From assembly GCF_028473605.1 (NCBI RefSeq), contig NZ_CP097267.1, positions 1,244,501 through 1,308,500 of the forward strand: DNA of 64,000 nucleotides, in the 5' to 3' direction. Of this stretch, positions 1 to 9,071 are shown in pieces (positions within the stretch are counted from its first letter, which is position 1; every line of letters starts with the position of its first letter). Below the pieces are notes generated by a model. It made no database searches and had not been told where the DNA came from. It was given only the letters and a program-made list of their open reading frames with translations. This stretch comes from Acidovorax sp. NCPPB 3576. Lineage in GTDB: Bacteria > Pseudomonadota > Gammaproteobacteria > Burkholderiales > Burkholderiaceae_C. A program made the position numbers and the translations under genes.

Positions 1-141
1 CCACTGGTGCCAAGGCACGACGAGTGCCCGGCACCTGTGCCGATGGAATCCACCGATGACGATTTCGAAGAGGCCAGCGCGCAAAAGCCCAACCCTTTTG
101 CGGCGCTCGCTGCTCTGCGAAAAGACACGCCGGAAGACTGA
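1..141 (+). CDS. YceD/DUF177 family protein, C-terminal end (partial)
   Basis: Frame 1 is open from the first base to TGA at 139-141 and encodes 46 residues. The acidic stretch followed by the ending NPFAALAALRKDTPED is typical of the C-terminus of DUF177 (YceD) proteins, which are almost always encoded just upstream of rpmF, as here. YceD is linked to ribosome and 23S rRNA biology in other bacteria. The start lies outside the window, so length and domain content cannot be judged. Confidence 0.8.
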   Translation, partial: PLVPRHDECPAPVPMESTDDDFEEASAQKPNPFAALAALRKDTPED

Positions 142-150
142 AAACCATTT

Positions 151-162
151 GGGCTATAATCG
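151..162 (+). promoter_or_regulatory. Probable rpmF promoter, -10 region
   Basis: A perfect TATAAT lies at 155-160 inside GGGCTATAATCG, 80 bases before rpmF. The same twelve bases occur before rpsF at 52253-52264. No good -35 hexamer sits at 16-18 bases upstream, so the element may rely on sequence next to the -10. Confidence 0.55.
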
Positions 163-240
163 AGGGCTTCACGCGAATCCCCTCGTGTCTTTATGGGCTG
201 ATCGCGTTTTTTACCAACCCTTCAAGACTCAGGAGCCACC

Positions 241-423
241 ATGGCTGTTCAGCAAAACAAAAAATCTCCTTCCAAGCGCGGCATGCACCGCTCGCACAAT
301 GCTCTCAACGTGCCAGGCACGGCTGTCGAGCCCACCACAGGTGAAGCCCATCTGCGCCACCACATCAGCCCCAACGGTTTCTACCGTGGCCGCCAAGTGC
401 TGAAGAACAAGTCTGAAGCCTGA
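241..423 (+). CDS. rpmF: 50S ribosomal protein L32
   Basis: A 60-residue protein with the typical start [19 protein letters not shown] and the expected length for bL32, a component of the large ribosomal subunit. ATG is preceded by AGGAG in caggagccacc, a good Shine-Dalgarno. It sits between yceD and plsX, the widespread yceD-rpmF-plsX-fab arrangement linking ribosome and lipid synthesis. No zinc-binding cysteine pairs are seen, which is common for L32 of proteobacteria. Confidence 0.97.
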   Translation: MAVQQNKKSPSKRGMHRSHNALNVPGTAVEPTTGEAHLRHHISPNGFYRGRQVLKNKSEA

Positions 424-440
424 TTTAAATCACGCGCCTA

Positions 441-480
441 GGCCCGCTGCTACAAAATTGGTAGCGCGGGCCTTTGTTTT
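441..480 (+). terminator. Rho-independent terminator after rpmF
   Basis: GGCCCGC(T)GCTAC pairs with GTAGCGCGGGCC around a short A-rich loop and is followed by tttgtttt. The gctac...gtagc core resembles the short arm of the dispersed hairpin repeat found elsewhere in the window, so this terminator may derive from that family. Confidence 0.75.
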
Positions 481-531
481 GTTCGCTGTATTTTCATTTC
501 CGGTCGTTTTCTGCGGCCGGACAAGTCGCCC

Positions 532-1584
532 ATGATCACACTGGCTGTTGACTGCATGGGGGGCGATCACGGCCCCCGCGTCACGCTAGCGGCGTGCCGC
601 CAGTTTCTTGAAAACCATCCCGAAGCCCGTTTGCTTCTTGTAGGCCAGCCCGAGAGCCTCAAAGACTTCAAGCATGACCGGGCCGCTGTCACGCCTGCCA
701 GCGAAGTTGTCACCATGGATGATCCGGTGGAAATTGCACTGCGCCGCAAAAAGGATTCGTCCATGCGCGTTGCCATCCAGCAGGTCAAAGACGGGGCCGC
801 GCAGGCGGTCGTGTCGGCGGGCAATACGGGTGCCTTGATGGCCATTGCACGCTACCTCCTTAAAACTCTGGATGGTATCGATCGCCCCGCGATCGCCACC
901 CAGATACCCAATGCAAAAGGCGGCGCAACGACGGTGCTGGATTTGGGTGCCAACGTGGACTGCAGTGCCGAGCATTTGCTCCAGTTCGCCGTGATGGGGT
1001 CGGCCTTGGTTTCCGCGCTTCAAGAAGGCTCGGAGCCGGTCGTTGGCTTACTGAACATTGGAGAAGAGGCCATCAAAGGCAGCGAAGTCATCAAAAAAGC
1101 AGGCGAACTGCTTCGTACAGCTGGCAATTCCGGTGATTTGCGGTTTTATGGCAATGTCGAGGGCAACGACATTTTCAAGGGCACTGTCGATATCGTCGTT
1201 TGTGACGGTTTTGTGGGAAATGTTGCGCTCAAGGCCAGCGAAGGCGTGGCGTCCATGATCGTCGGTGGACTCAAGCAAGAATTCAAACGCAATATCTTTA
1301 CTAAATTGGCGGCAGTTGTTGCTTATCCAGTCCTATCTGCACTAATGAAGAGGATGGATCATCGCCGTTACAACGGCGCTGCCTTGTTGGGGTTGCGTGG
1401 ATTGGTGTTCAAAAGTCATGGTTCGGCGGACGCCATGGCGTTCGAGCAGGCTTTGAACCGGGCGTATGATGCAGCCCGCAACAACCTGCTCGACCGCGTC
1501 CGGACGCGGGTGGCGCATGCTGCGCCCTTGTTGGCGCCACTGGATGCCCAGCCTGTCAGAACCGCCGTCGGGTCCCCATATTGA
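532..1584 (+). CDS. plsX: Phosphate acyltransferase PlsX
   Basis: A 350-residue protein starting [15 protein letters not shown], the signature N-terminus of PlsX. PlsX converts acyl-ACP and phosphate to acyl-phosphate, the acyl donor for PlsY in phospholipid synthesis, and acts at the inner face of the membrane. The motifs [11 protein letters not shown] and DLGANVDC are family hallmarks. No strong Shine-Dalgarno precedes the ATG, but the N-terminus leaves no better start. It is the first gene of the fab cluster, and its TGA overlaps the fabH ATG by one base. Confidence 0.96.
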   Translation: MITLAVDCMGGDHGPRVTLAACRQFLENHPEARLLLVGQPESLKDFKHDRAAVTPASEVVTMDDPVEIALRRKKDSSMRVAIQQVKDGAAQAVVSAGNTGALMAIARYLLKTLDGIDRPAIATQIPNAKGGATTVLDLGANVDCSAEHLLQFAVMGSALVSALQEGSEPVVGLLNIGEEAIKGSEVIKKAGELLRTAGNSGDLRFYGNVEGNDIFKGTVDIVVCDGFVGNVALKASEGVASMIVGGLKQEFKRNIFTKLAAVVAYPVLSALMKRMDHRRYNGAALLGLRGLVFKSHGSADAMAFEQALNRAYDAARNNLLDRVRTRVAHAAPLLAPLDAQPVRTAVGSPY

Positions 1585-2561
1585 TGAGACGCTACTCCCG
1601 CATCACAGGCACTGGCAGCAGCCTTCCTCCTCGTCGTCTGACTAATGCCGACCTCGTGGCCGAACTGGCCCAGCGGGGCGTGGAAACCTCTGACGAGTGG
1701 ATCGTCGAGCGGACAGGCATTCGGGCACGCCATTTTGCAGAGCGCGATGTTTGCAGCAGTGACCTGGGAGTGGAAGCCTGTCGCAATGCGCTGGAAGCGG
1801 CAGGAGTCCAGCCCCAAGACATCGATCTGATCATCGTCGCCACGTCCACGCCGGACATGGTCTTCCCCTCGACGGCCTGCATTTTGCAAAACAAGCTGGG
1901 GGCCAATGGCTGTCCGGCTTTTGATGTTCAGGCCGTGTGCAGTGGTTTCGTCTATGCGTTGACCGTGGCAGGCGCCATGATCCAGTCCGGCAGTGCCCGT
2001 CGGGCGCTCGTTGTGGGGGCTGAAGTGTTCAGCCGCATTCTCGACTTTAACGATCGGACCACCTGTGTCTTGTTTGGCGACGGTGCCGGTGCAGTGGTGC
2101 TGGAGGCGTCGGAAACTCCGGGTATTCTCTCGAGCGATCTGCATGCCGATGGCCGTCATGTAGGCATTCTGTGCGTGCCAGGCAATGTTTATGGCGGGCA
2201 GATTCTGGGCGATCCGCTCCTCAAAATGGATGGTCAAGCCGTTTTCAAGCTTGCAGTGGGTGTGTTGGAAAAGGCGGCACGTGCTGCGTTGGAAAAGGCA
2301 GGCCTGACCGATGCGGATGTGGACTGGCTGATTCCACACCAGGCCAACATTCGCATCATGCAAAGCACTGCGAAGAAGCTGGGCCTGTCGATGGACAAGG
2401 TAGTCGTTACCGTGGACCAGCATGGCAACACCTCTGCGGCTTCCATTCCTCTGGCGCTTGACCATGCAGTACGCACGGGCCAAGCCAAGCCTGGACAGAC
2501 GCTGCTTCTGGAAGGTGTGGGTGGCGGCTTCACTTGGGGTGCGGTGCTCCTAAAACTATAG
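1584..2561 (+). CDS. fabH: 3-oxoacyl-ACP synthase III (KAS III)
   Basis: A 325-residue condensing enzyme that starts fatty-acid synthesis by joining acetyl-CoA to malonyl-ACP. The catalytic triad is visible as Cys119 (AVCSGF), His252 (IPHQAN) and Asn282 (HGNTS). I chose ATG 1584, which overlaps the plsX stop in TGATG, over a TTG one codon earlier. A peptide VCSSDL at residues 56-61 resembles sequencing-adapter translation, but its codons differ from the adapter and it sits in normal family sequence. Confidence 0.97.
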   Translation: MRRYSRITGTGSSLPPRRLTNADLVAELAQRGVETSDEWIVERTGIRARHFAERDVCSSDLGVEACRNALEAAGVQPQDIDLIIVATSTPDMVFPSTACILQNKLGANGCPAFDVQAVCSGFVYALTVAGAMIQSGSARRALVVGAEVFSRILDFNDRTTCVLFGDGAGAVVLEASETPGILSSDLHADGRHVGILCVPGNVYGGQILGDPLLKMDGQAVFKLAVGVLEKAARAALEKAGLTDADVDWLIPHQANIRIMQSTAKKLGLSMDKVVVTVDQHGNTSAASIPLALDHAVRTGQAKPGQTLLLEGVGGGFTWGAVLLKL

Positions 2562-2611
2562 CTTCAGACGCTCGATAAATGGGCGGTGACGGCGGTTTTG
2601 ATTATTCGTTT

Positions 2612-3571
2612 ATGACGACAAAAAAATCTTTTGCATTTGTTTTTCCTGGCCAGGGTTCCCAATCGGTTGGCATGCTGGATGCATGGGGTGACCACCCCGT
2701 GGTTGCGCAGACTCTGCGGGAGGCTTCCGACGCTCTGGGCGAAGACATCGCCCGATTGATTCATGAAGGGCCAAAAGAAGCGCTGTCACTGACAACCAAT
2801 ACCCAGCCGGTCATGCTCGTGGCTGGCGTGGCTGCATGGCGTGTGTGGATTTCCGAGGGTCGGAATGCTCCGGTGGCCCTGGCTGGCCACTCGCTGGGTG
2901 AATATTCCGCACTGGTTGCTGCAGGCGTTTTGACGCTGGCACAGGCGGCGCCGCTGGTTCGGCTGCGTGCTGCGGCCATGCAAGAGGCGGTTCCCGTCGG
3001 CGTAGGGGCGATGGCGGCCATTTTGGGCATGGAGGCCCACAAAGTGATCGAAGGCTGCGCATCCGCAGCGGCGTCTTTCGGTGCGGCCAGTGGTGAGGTA
3101 GTGGAAGCCGTGAATTTCAACGACCCCATCCAGACCGTGATTGCTGGCACGAAAGCCGGTGTCGACAAAGCGTGTGAGCTGCTGAAAGCCTCAGGCGCCA
3201 AGCGGGCATTGCCGTTGCCCGTGTCCGCCCCTTTCCACTCCAGCTTGATGAAGCCGGCGGCCGAAAAATTGCGTGAGGCCCTATCGGTGCTGACGTTGGC
3301 AGCCCCGCAGATTCCCGTTGTCAATAACGTGGACGTCATGGTCCAGCAAGAAGCGGATGGCATCCGTGATGCGCTGTATCGCCAGGCCTTTGGCCCGGTT
3401 CGCTGGGTGGAGTGCGTGCAAGCGCTCAAAGCCCAGGGCGTAACGCATCTGGTGGAATGCGGTCCGGGCAAAGTGCTGGCGGGCCTCACGAAACGCATCG
3501 ACCCCGAGTTGGTTGCGTCTTCTATCTATGACCCGGCCTCGCTGGCCGAAACACGAGCATTGTTGGCATGA
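2612..3571 (+). CDS. fabD: Malonyl-CoA:ACP transacylase
   Basis: A 319-residue protein from MTTKKSFAFVFPGQGSQSVG. It transfers malonyl groups from CoA to ACP for chain elongation. The nucleophile is Ser94 in AGHSLGEYSA, and the second catalytic residue is the His in SAPFHSSLM. An in-frame ATG at 2579 would add 11 residues unlike the family, so 2612 is preferred, although no clear Shine-Dalgarno decides it. The last four bases overlap the fabG start (ATGA), indicating translational coupling. Confidence 0.95.
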   Translation: MTTKKSFAFVFPGQGSQSVGMLDAWGDHPVVAQTLREASDALGEDIARLIHEGPKEALSLTTNTQPVMLVAGVAAWRVWISEGRNAPVALAGHSLGEYSALVAAGVLTLAQAAPLVRLRAAAMQEAVPVGVGAMAAILGMEAHKVIEGCASAAASFGAASGEVVEAVNFNDPIQTVIAGTKAGVDKACELLKASGAKRALPLPVSAPFHSSLMKPAAEKLREALSVLTLAAPQIPVVNNVDVMVQQEADGIRDALYRQAFGPVRWVECVQALKAQGVTHLVECGPGKVLAGLTKRIDPELVASSIYDPASLAETRALLA

Positions 3572-4323
3572 GCGATACCCCTGCATTGAATGAGAAGCCC
3601 CAGGTGGCGCTGGTCACGGGCGCATCGCGCGGCATTGGCGCAGCCATCGCGGCGGTGTTGTCGGCCCGTGGCTACCTGGTAATCGGAACTGCGACAACAG
3701 ACGAGGGGGCTCAGCGGATCTCTCAAGCTCTGTCGTCCAATGCCGGTAGCCATGGCGTCAATCTGAACGTCACGGATGTGGCCGCGGTCGATGCGTTGAT
3801 CGACACCATCGTGAAGCAGCACGGCGGCTTGCATGTGCTGGTGAACAATGCGGGAATCACCCGCGACACCTTGTCCATGCGCATGAAGGACGATGATTGG
3901 GACGCCGTCATCGACACCAATCTGAAGGCCGTGTTCCAGGTCAGCCGCGCAGTCATCCGTCCGATGATGAAGCAGCGTTTTGGCCGCATCATCAACATCA
4001 CTAGCGTGGTGGGTTCCGCTGGCAATCCGGGCCAAGCCAACTATGTGGCTGCGAAGGCTGGCGTTGCCGGCATGGCGCGTGCCCTTGCCCGTGAACTCGC
4101 CAGCCGGGGCATCACCGTGAACTGCATCGCCCCTGGCTTTATCGCCACGGACATGACAGCGCAACTTCCGGCGGAGCAGCAGCAATCGCTCCAATCCCAG
4201 ATCCCGATGGGCCACATGGGCCGTCCGGAGGACATCGCCCATGCAGTAGCCTATCTCGCATCGGCAGAGGCGGGTTATGTCACGGGGCAGGAGTTGCATG
4301 TCAATGGCGGCATGTACATGTAA
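3568..4323 (+). CDS. fabG: 3-oxoacyl-ACP reductase
   Basis: A 251-residue short-chain dehydrogenase that reduces 3-oxoacyl-ACP with NADPH. The cofactor motif TGASRGIG lies near residues 18-25, NNAG near 93-96, and the catalytic set is Ser146, Tyr159 and Lys163 (YVAAK). The C-terminus GQELHVNGGMYM is typical of FabG. The start overlaps fabD by four bases. About eight residues more than E. coli FabG precede the Rossmann fold. Confidence 0.96.
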   Translation: MSDTPALNEKPQVALVTGASRGIGAAIAAVLSARGYLVIGTATTDEGAQRISQALSSNAGSHGVNLNVTDVAAVDALIDTIVKQHGGLHVLVNNAGITRDTLSMRMKDDDWDAVIDTNLKAVFQVSRAVIRPMMKQRFGRIINITSVVGSAGNPGQANYVAAKAGVAGMARALARELASRGITVNCIAPGFIATDMTAQLPAEQQQSLQSQIPMGHMGRPEDIAHAVAYLASAEAGYVTGQELHVNGGMYM

Positions 4324-4390
4324 TTGAGCAAAGTTAGCGCCGATTCATCGCGACGGCGGGCTGGTGGGGGACTGATCCCGAAGCAGCTAG

Positions 4391-4666
<276 letters not shown>

Positions 4667-4704
4667 GCCTTCAGTTCAGACAGATCCGTAGAAAGTCTTA
4701 GCGC

Positions 4705-5949
4705 ATGAGCCGTCGTCGCGTCGTCGTGACCGGCCTGGGTTGCATCACCCCCGTCGGAAACACGGTGGCAGATGCCTGGGCCAACATCCTCGCCGGTAAA
4801 TCCGGCATTGACCTCATCACCAAGTTCGACGCTTCGAACTTTGCCTGCAAGATTGCGGGTGAGGTCAAGGGATTCGATCTTGGCGCCTATATGAGCGCCA
4901 AGGATGCGCGCACGATGGATACCTTCATCCATTACGGCATCGCTGCGGCGGACGAAGCAGTGCGGGATGCGGGGCTTCCGACAGGCGAGGCGTTGGACGA
5001 AGAGTTGGCGACGCGCATCGGTTGCATCATCGGATCTGGGATCGGCGGGCTGCCCCTGATCGAAAACACCCACGCGGAACTGGAAAGCCGGGGGCCTCGC
5101 AGGATCACGCCTTTTTTCGTTCCGGCGTCCATCATCAACATGGTGGCGGGGCACGTATCGATGCGATTCGGATTCAAAGGCCCCAACCTTTCCGTCGTGA
5201 CGGCGTGCACGACGGGGTTGCATTGCATCGGAGAGGCTGCGCGAAAGATCGAATACGGCGATGCCGATGTGGTGGTCGCTGGCGGCACGGAGGCCACGGT
5301 TTCGCCTTTGGGTGTCGGTGGCTTTGCTGCCATGCGTGCCTTGTCCACGCGCAACGATGATCCTCAGACCGCTTCTCGGCCTTGGGACAAAGGCCGTGAT
5401 GGCTTCGTATTGGGCGAAGGGGCGGGGGTGCTGGTGCTGGAAGAGTACGAGCATGCCAAGGCCCGTGGCGCCAAGATCTATGCGGAACTGTCTGGCTATG
5501 GCATGAGTGCCGATGCGGGGCATATGACAGCGCCCAACATGGATGGGCCTCGTCGCGCCATGCAGGCTGCGTTGCGCAATGCCGGCATCAACCCTGAAGA
5601 CGTGGATTACCTGAATGCCCATGGCACCTCCACCCCGCTGGGCGACCTGAACGAAACCCACGCGATCAAGGCCGCTTTGGGCGAGCATGCCAAAAAGACG
5701 GTGATCAGCTCGACGAAGTCGATGACCGGCCACTTGCTGGGCGGTGCGGGTGGCATCGAGAGCGTGTTCACCGTGATGGCGCTGCGTGACCAGAAAGCGC
5801 CCCCCACCATCAACATGTTCGAGCAAGACCCGGAATGCGACCTGGATTACTGCGCCAATGTCGCTCGTGACATGAAGATCGATATTGCGGTAAAGAACAA
5901 CTTTGGTTTTGGCGGCACCAACGGCACGCTGGTTTTCAAGCGCGTTTGA
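4705..5949 (+). CDS. fabF: 3-oxoacyl-ACP synthase II
   Basis: A 414-residue elongating condensing enzyme that extends acyl-ACP with malonyl-ACP. The Cys-His-His catalytic set is Cys168 (TACTTG), His306 ([11 protein letters not shown]) and His343 (TGHLLG), and the C-terminal NNFGFGGTN loop is present. Length matches the family. It follows acpP by 38 bases and closes the fatty-acid cluster before the sigma-E region. Confidence 0.97.
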   Translation: MSRRRVVVTGLGCITPVGNTVADAWANILAGKSGIDLITKFDASNFACKIAGEVKGFDLGAYMSAKDARTMDTFIHYGIAAADEAVRDAGLPTGEALDEELATRIGCIIGSGIGGLPLIENTHAELESRGPRRITPFFVPASIINMVAGHVSMRFGFKGPNLSVVTACTTGLHCIGEAARKIEYGDADVVVAGGTEATVSPLGVGGFAAMRALSTRNDDPQTASRPWDKGRDGFVLGEGAGVLVLEEYEHAKARGAKIYAELSGYGMSADAGHMTAPNMDGPRRAMQAALRNAGINPEDVDYLNAHGTSTPLGDLNETHAIKAALGEHAKKTVISSTKSMTGHLLGGAGGIESVFTVMALRDQKAPPTINMFEQDPECDLDYCANVARDMKIDIAVKNNFGFGGTNGTLVFKRV

Positions 5950-6012
5950 CTGGGTGGATGGACAGCCGCGCTGCCCCACTCGGCCGTCTGTGATTCTCTT
6001 GCGGGAGTGGCG

Positions 6013-6498
6013 ATGACCCGCTTGGCCAAATCCCTTCATGCGCCCGCGACCCGTCATGTGGTGTCAAGGAGCCGATGGCTGGGCTGTTTCATTGCAGCCG
6101 CCTTGCTTGCTGGACTTTGCGGCTTTGCAGCTTGGGTGATGGGTTCTGCAGGCAGTCCTCTGGTTCGAAGCGTTGTGTTCGTCGCTTTGTGGGGCTCTGC
6201 TGCTGGACTGGCTTGGCGCTTTTGGTTCCGTCTGCCGCAAGGCACCCTGGATTGGGATGGTTTGCATTGGTCCTTGATTCAAGGTTCAGGCATGCCTGTC
6301 GCGGGCGAGTTGGTCGTCCACACAGACTTTCAATCGTTCCTCTTGGTGCAACTGCATGCGATCGATGGCCGGACCGCCTGGTTGTGCCTTGAGCGCATGG
6401 GGCGAGAGGACGGCTGGGCGGCCCTGCGCCGTGCGGTATATTCGCGCCCCAAGCCAGAGCCCAGGGCCGACGGCATGTTTCTCTGTCCGGCGCGGTGA
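6013..6498 (+). CDS. Hypothetical small membrane protein upstream of rpoE
   Basis: A 161-residue protein I do not recognise by name. Two hydrophobic segments (about residues 23-45 and 50-70, including ALLAGLCGFAAWVMG and FVALWGSAAGLAWRF) are followed by a soluble tail of about 90 residues. ATG 6013 is preferred to GTG 6007 because gggag lies five bases before it. It ends three bases before the rpoE start, so it is probably co-transcribed with the sigma-factor operon. No function is assigned. Confidence 0.75.
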   Translation: MTRLAKSLHAPATRHVVSRSRWLGCFIAAALLAGLCGFAAWVMGSAGSPLVRSVVFVALWGSAAGLAWRFWFRLPQGTLDWDGLHWSLIQGSGMPVAGELVVHTDFQSFLLVQLHAIDGRTAWLCLERMGREDGWAALRRAVYSRPKPEPRADGMFLCPAR

Positions 6499-6501
6499 CG
6501 C

Positions 6502-7143
6502 GTGAGCCTTTTTTCCATGACTGCTTCCATGCACCCGCCTTCTGCCGACAGTGACCTTCAGCTTGTGGAGCGCACGGTTGCGGGTGACCAGAAGGCCTAC
6601 GAATTGCTGGTGATCAAATACCAGCGGCGCATCGAACGGCTCATCGGCCGCATGGTCCGTGACTCGGACCTCGTGCAGGACATTGCCCAGGAAACGTTCA
6701 TCCGGGCCTATCGCGCGCTGCACCAGTTCCGGGGGGAGGCCCAGTTCTACACCTGGCTTTACCGGATTGCGGTCAATACCGCCAAGAAGGCGCTCGTCGA
6801 CATGAAGCGCAATCCCGTCATCTCGGAAAATGCCTTGCGAGGAAGTGATGACGACGATGAAACTTCCCGACTGGGGCATGAACTAACCACCGACGAAACG
6901 CCCGAGACCGTGCTCGCCGCCCAGGAAATCGCTGTGGCTGTGAACGCGGCGATGGATGCGCTGCCTGAAGACCTGCGCCAGGCCGTGACACTGCGTGAGA
7001 TCGAAGGGTTGACTTATGAAGAGATTGCGGCTGCCATGGATTGCCCTATCGGCACCGTCCGGTCCCGTATTTTTCGGGCGCGGGAAGCCATATCAGCCCG
7101 CGTCCGCCCATTGCTGGACAAGCAGTCGGGCAAGCGCTGGTAG
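6502..7143 (+). CDS. rpoE: RNA polymerase sigma factor RpoE (ECF sigma-E)
   Basis: A 213-residue ECF sigma factor. Region 2 carries IKYQRRIERLIGRMV and DIAQETFIRAYRAL; region 4 carries LPEDLRQAVTLREIEGLTYEEIAAAMDCPIGTVRSRIFRAR. It directs transcription of envelope-stress genes when released from RseA. The exact start is uncertain: GTG 6502, ATG 6517 and ATG 6532 are all in frame, and none has a strong Shine-Dalgarno. The downstream genes rseA, rseB and mucD make the sigma-E assignment firm. Confidence 0.95.
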   Translation: MSLFSMTASMHPPSADSDLQLVERTVAGDQKAYELLVIKYQRRIERLIGRMVRDSDLVQDIAQETFIRAYRALHQFRGEAQFYTWLYRIAVNTAKKALVDMKRNPVISENALRGSDDDDETSRLGHELTTDETPETVLAAQEIAVAVNAAMDALPEDLRQAVTLREIEGLTYEEIAAAMDCPIGTVRSRIFRAREAISARVRPLLDKQSGKRW

Positions 7144-7198
7144 CGCGGCGTGAATGGCAGGGCACAGTGAAGCAAAACGTGATGGCTGGGGAACGACC

Positions 7199-7822
7199 AT
7201 GAATGACGATCTGAAAATGCGTGAACATTTGTCTGCCCTGGCGGATGGGCAGTTGCGAGGCCGAGAGTTCGACCAAGCTGTGGACTACGCCAGCAGCAAC
7301 GCGGACGGTGCTGAAACGTGGCAGATGTACCACTTGATCGGCGATGTTCTCCGTTCTTCCGAACTGGCACGTCCTGTGGGCTCCTCTCTGGTGGAGCGAC
7401 TTCGCAGCCAGATCGAAGAAGAGCGCATTGAGCGTCCTCCACTGGTTGCAACGGTGGCCCAGGGCGCTGTGACCCAGTTGGAGCAGCCCGCTGTGGCCGC
7501 CAATGCATCCGTGTTCCGCTGGAAGATGGCTGCGGGCTTCGCTTCGCTGGCCGCCGTCGGGGCAATCGGCTGGACGGCCCTGACCGGAATTCAGGCGGGT
7601 GGCGAGGGTGCGCAGATGGCCGTTGCCGCGCCAGTGACCGCAGCCTCTGCGGCGGTGGCGATGGCTGACGGGTCCGAAGGCAGCAACTCGCCGCAGGTCA
7701 TGATCCGCGACCCGCGGCTTGACGAGTTGTTGGCGGCGCACAAGCAGTTCGGAAACACATCGGCGCTGCAAATGCCGGCTGGTTTCTTGCGCAATGCCAC
7801 GTTCGAGGCTCCGGCGCGCTGA
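7199..7822 (+). CDS. rseA: Anti-sigma-E factor RseA
   Basis: A 207-residue protein with an N-terminal anti-sigma domain (MNDDLKMREHLSALADGQL), one central membrane segment (MAAGFASLAAVGAIGWTAL, about residues 107-125) and a periplasmic tail. It holds RpoE at the inner membrane until regulated proteolysis releases it. ATG 7199 was chosen because GGGGA lies six bases upstream; an in-frame start 45 bases earlier lacks this. It lies between rpoE and rseB. Confidence 0.9.
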   Translation: MNDDLKMREHLSALADGQLRGREFDQAVDYASSNADGAETWQMYHLIGDVLRSSELARPVGSSLVERLRSQIEEERIERPPLVATVAQGAVTQLEQPAVAANASVFRWKMAAGFASLAAVGAIGWTALTGIQAGGEGAQMAVAAPVTAASAAVAMADGSEGSNSPQVMIRDPRLDELLAAHKQFGNTSALQMPAGFLRNATFEAPAR

Positions 7823-7910
7823 GATCGTGAAGACAGGCCAGGAAGGCCCTTTGCCAGTGCGGCCTCGTGCGAGCCATGCTGTGGCCGGCTATCTGCAAAG
7901 CGCCGCTTCG

Positions 7911-8936
7911 ATGCGCCGTGCCTTGGTGTGGATGCTGATGGCAGCAGGCTCAGGCCAGGCGCTCGCCGGGCCTGAGCCTGCTGTTGCTGCTGTTGCATCC
8001 AGCGTGGTCGCTCCCGGCGAGGTGCGCTCCATTTCCGGATGGCTGGAGCGCATCCATCGCGCCTCCCGTGAGCACAGTTACAACGGGACCTTCGTGGTGT
8101 TGTCGGCATCGGGTGCCATGGTCAGTTCTCGCATATGGCATGCGGCCAATGGAAATGACCAGATCGAGCGCATCGAAGCATTGAGCGGTGTACCCCGCGT
8201 GGTCTATCGTCGTGAGGGACTTGTACGCACTTTCCTGCCCCAGGCGCGGATCGTGCGTGAGGACCGGCGCGACATGCCCAGTTTGTTTCCTCGGCTGCCC
8301 GAAACCGCGGATCGCGGACTGGATGCGTACTACACGGTTCAAACCCTGGGACGTGAGCGCATCGCGGGCCATGAAAGCGAAGTGGCTTGGCTTCGGCCCA
8401 AGGATGGCCTGCGTTTCGGTTACCGCATGTGGGTGGCCGAAGCCTCGGGCTTGATCTTGAAGCTGCAGACTCTGGACCTGCGGGGGCGCGTGCTTGAGCA
8501 GGCCGCGTTTTCTCAATTGGAACTGGACAATGCGGTGCCATTTGCGCGTTTGGCCGGCATGATGGATGACGTGCGTGATTTCCGCCTGGTCACAGTTGCC
8601 ATGCGAAAGACGACGGCGCAAGCCGAGGGCTGGCGTCTGCGGGCGCCGGTGGGGGGATTCATTCCTGGGGACTGCTATAAGCAAGAGGATCCCGCCTCCC
8701 CGCCGCAGTCGGGCCTTCCGCTGCATTGTCTGCTCTCCGATGGGTTGGCGACCGTGTCTCTTTTTCTGGAGCGGTATGACGCCTCCCGCCATCCTGCTGG
8801 CCCCAGCGCTGGCAGCATGGGCGCGACACAGACTCTGGCGCAGCGTGTTTCAGGCAACATGTGGCTCACGGCGGTGGGCGAAGTACCGCAAGAAACCTTG
8901 CGGCTGGTGGCCGAGCAGCTGGAATACGCCCGTTGA
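7911..8936 (+). CDS. rseB: Periplasmic sigma-E regulator RseB/MucB
   Basis: A 341-residue exported protein. MRRALVWMLMAAGSGQALA is a convincing signal peptide, followed by WLERIHRASREHSYNGTFVV, typical of the MucB/RseB N-terminal lipid-binding domain. RseB binds RseA and protects it from the site-1 protease. A GTG at 7827, four bases after rseA, is in frame and would add 28 residues before the signal, so the start is not certain. Confidence 0.88.
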   Translation: MRRALVWMLMAAGSGQALAGPEPAVAAVASSVVAPGEVRSISGWLERIHRASREHSYNGTFVVLSASGAMVSSRIWHAANGNDQIERIEALSGVPRVVYRREGLVRTFLPQARIVREDRRDMPSLFPRLPETADRGLDAYYTVQTLGRERIAGHESEVAWLRPKDGLRFGYRMWVAEASGLILKLQTLDLRGRVLEQAAFSQLELDNAVPFARLAGMMDDVRDFRLVTVAMRKTTAQAEGWRLRAPVGGFIPGDCYKQEDPASPPQSGLPLHCLLSDGLATVSLFLERYDASRHPAGPSAGSMGATQTLAQRVSGNMWLTAVGEVPQETLRLVAEQLEYAR

Positions 8937-9071
8937 GCGGCGCCGCTGCCGCTGTGTCAGGGGATGGGTGTTCTGGCCACGGCCTGCTGTCTTTCGGGAA
9001 CCAAATGTGAACCTTGCAATACGAAGTTCCTTTGCTGCTCCCCGATGTCTTCTCTGAATTTAGAAAGAACG

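Noticed and set aside
1749..1766. Peptide VCSSDL in FabH, resembling read-through of a sequencing adapter
   Set aside because: The bases are gtttgcagcagtgacctg, not the adapter sequence, and the flanking FabH sequence is continuous and family-like.
8990..9056. Possible sigma-E promoter before mucD (gaagtt ... tcttc)
   Set aside because: Spacing and the -10 part do not match the consensus well enough to call.
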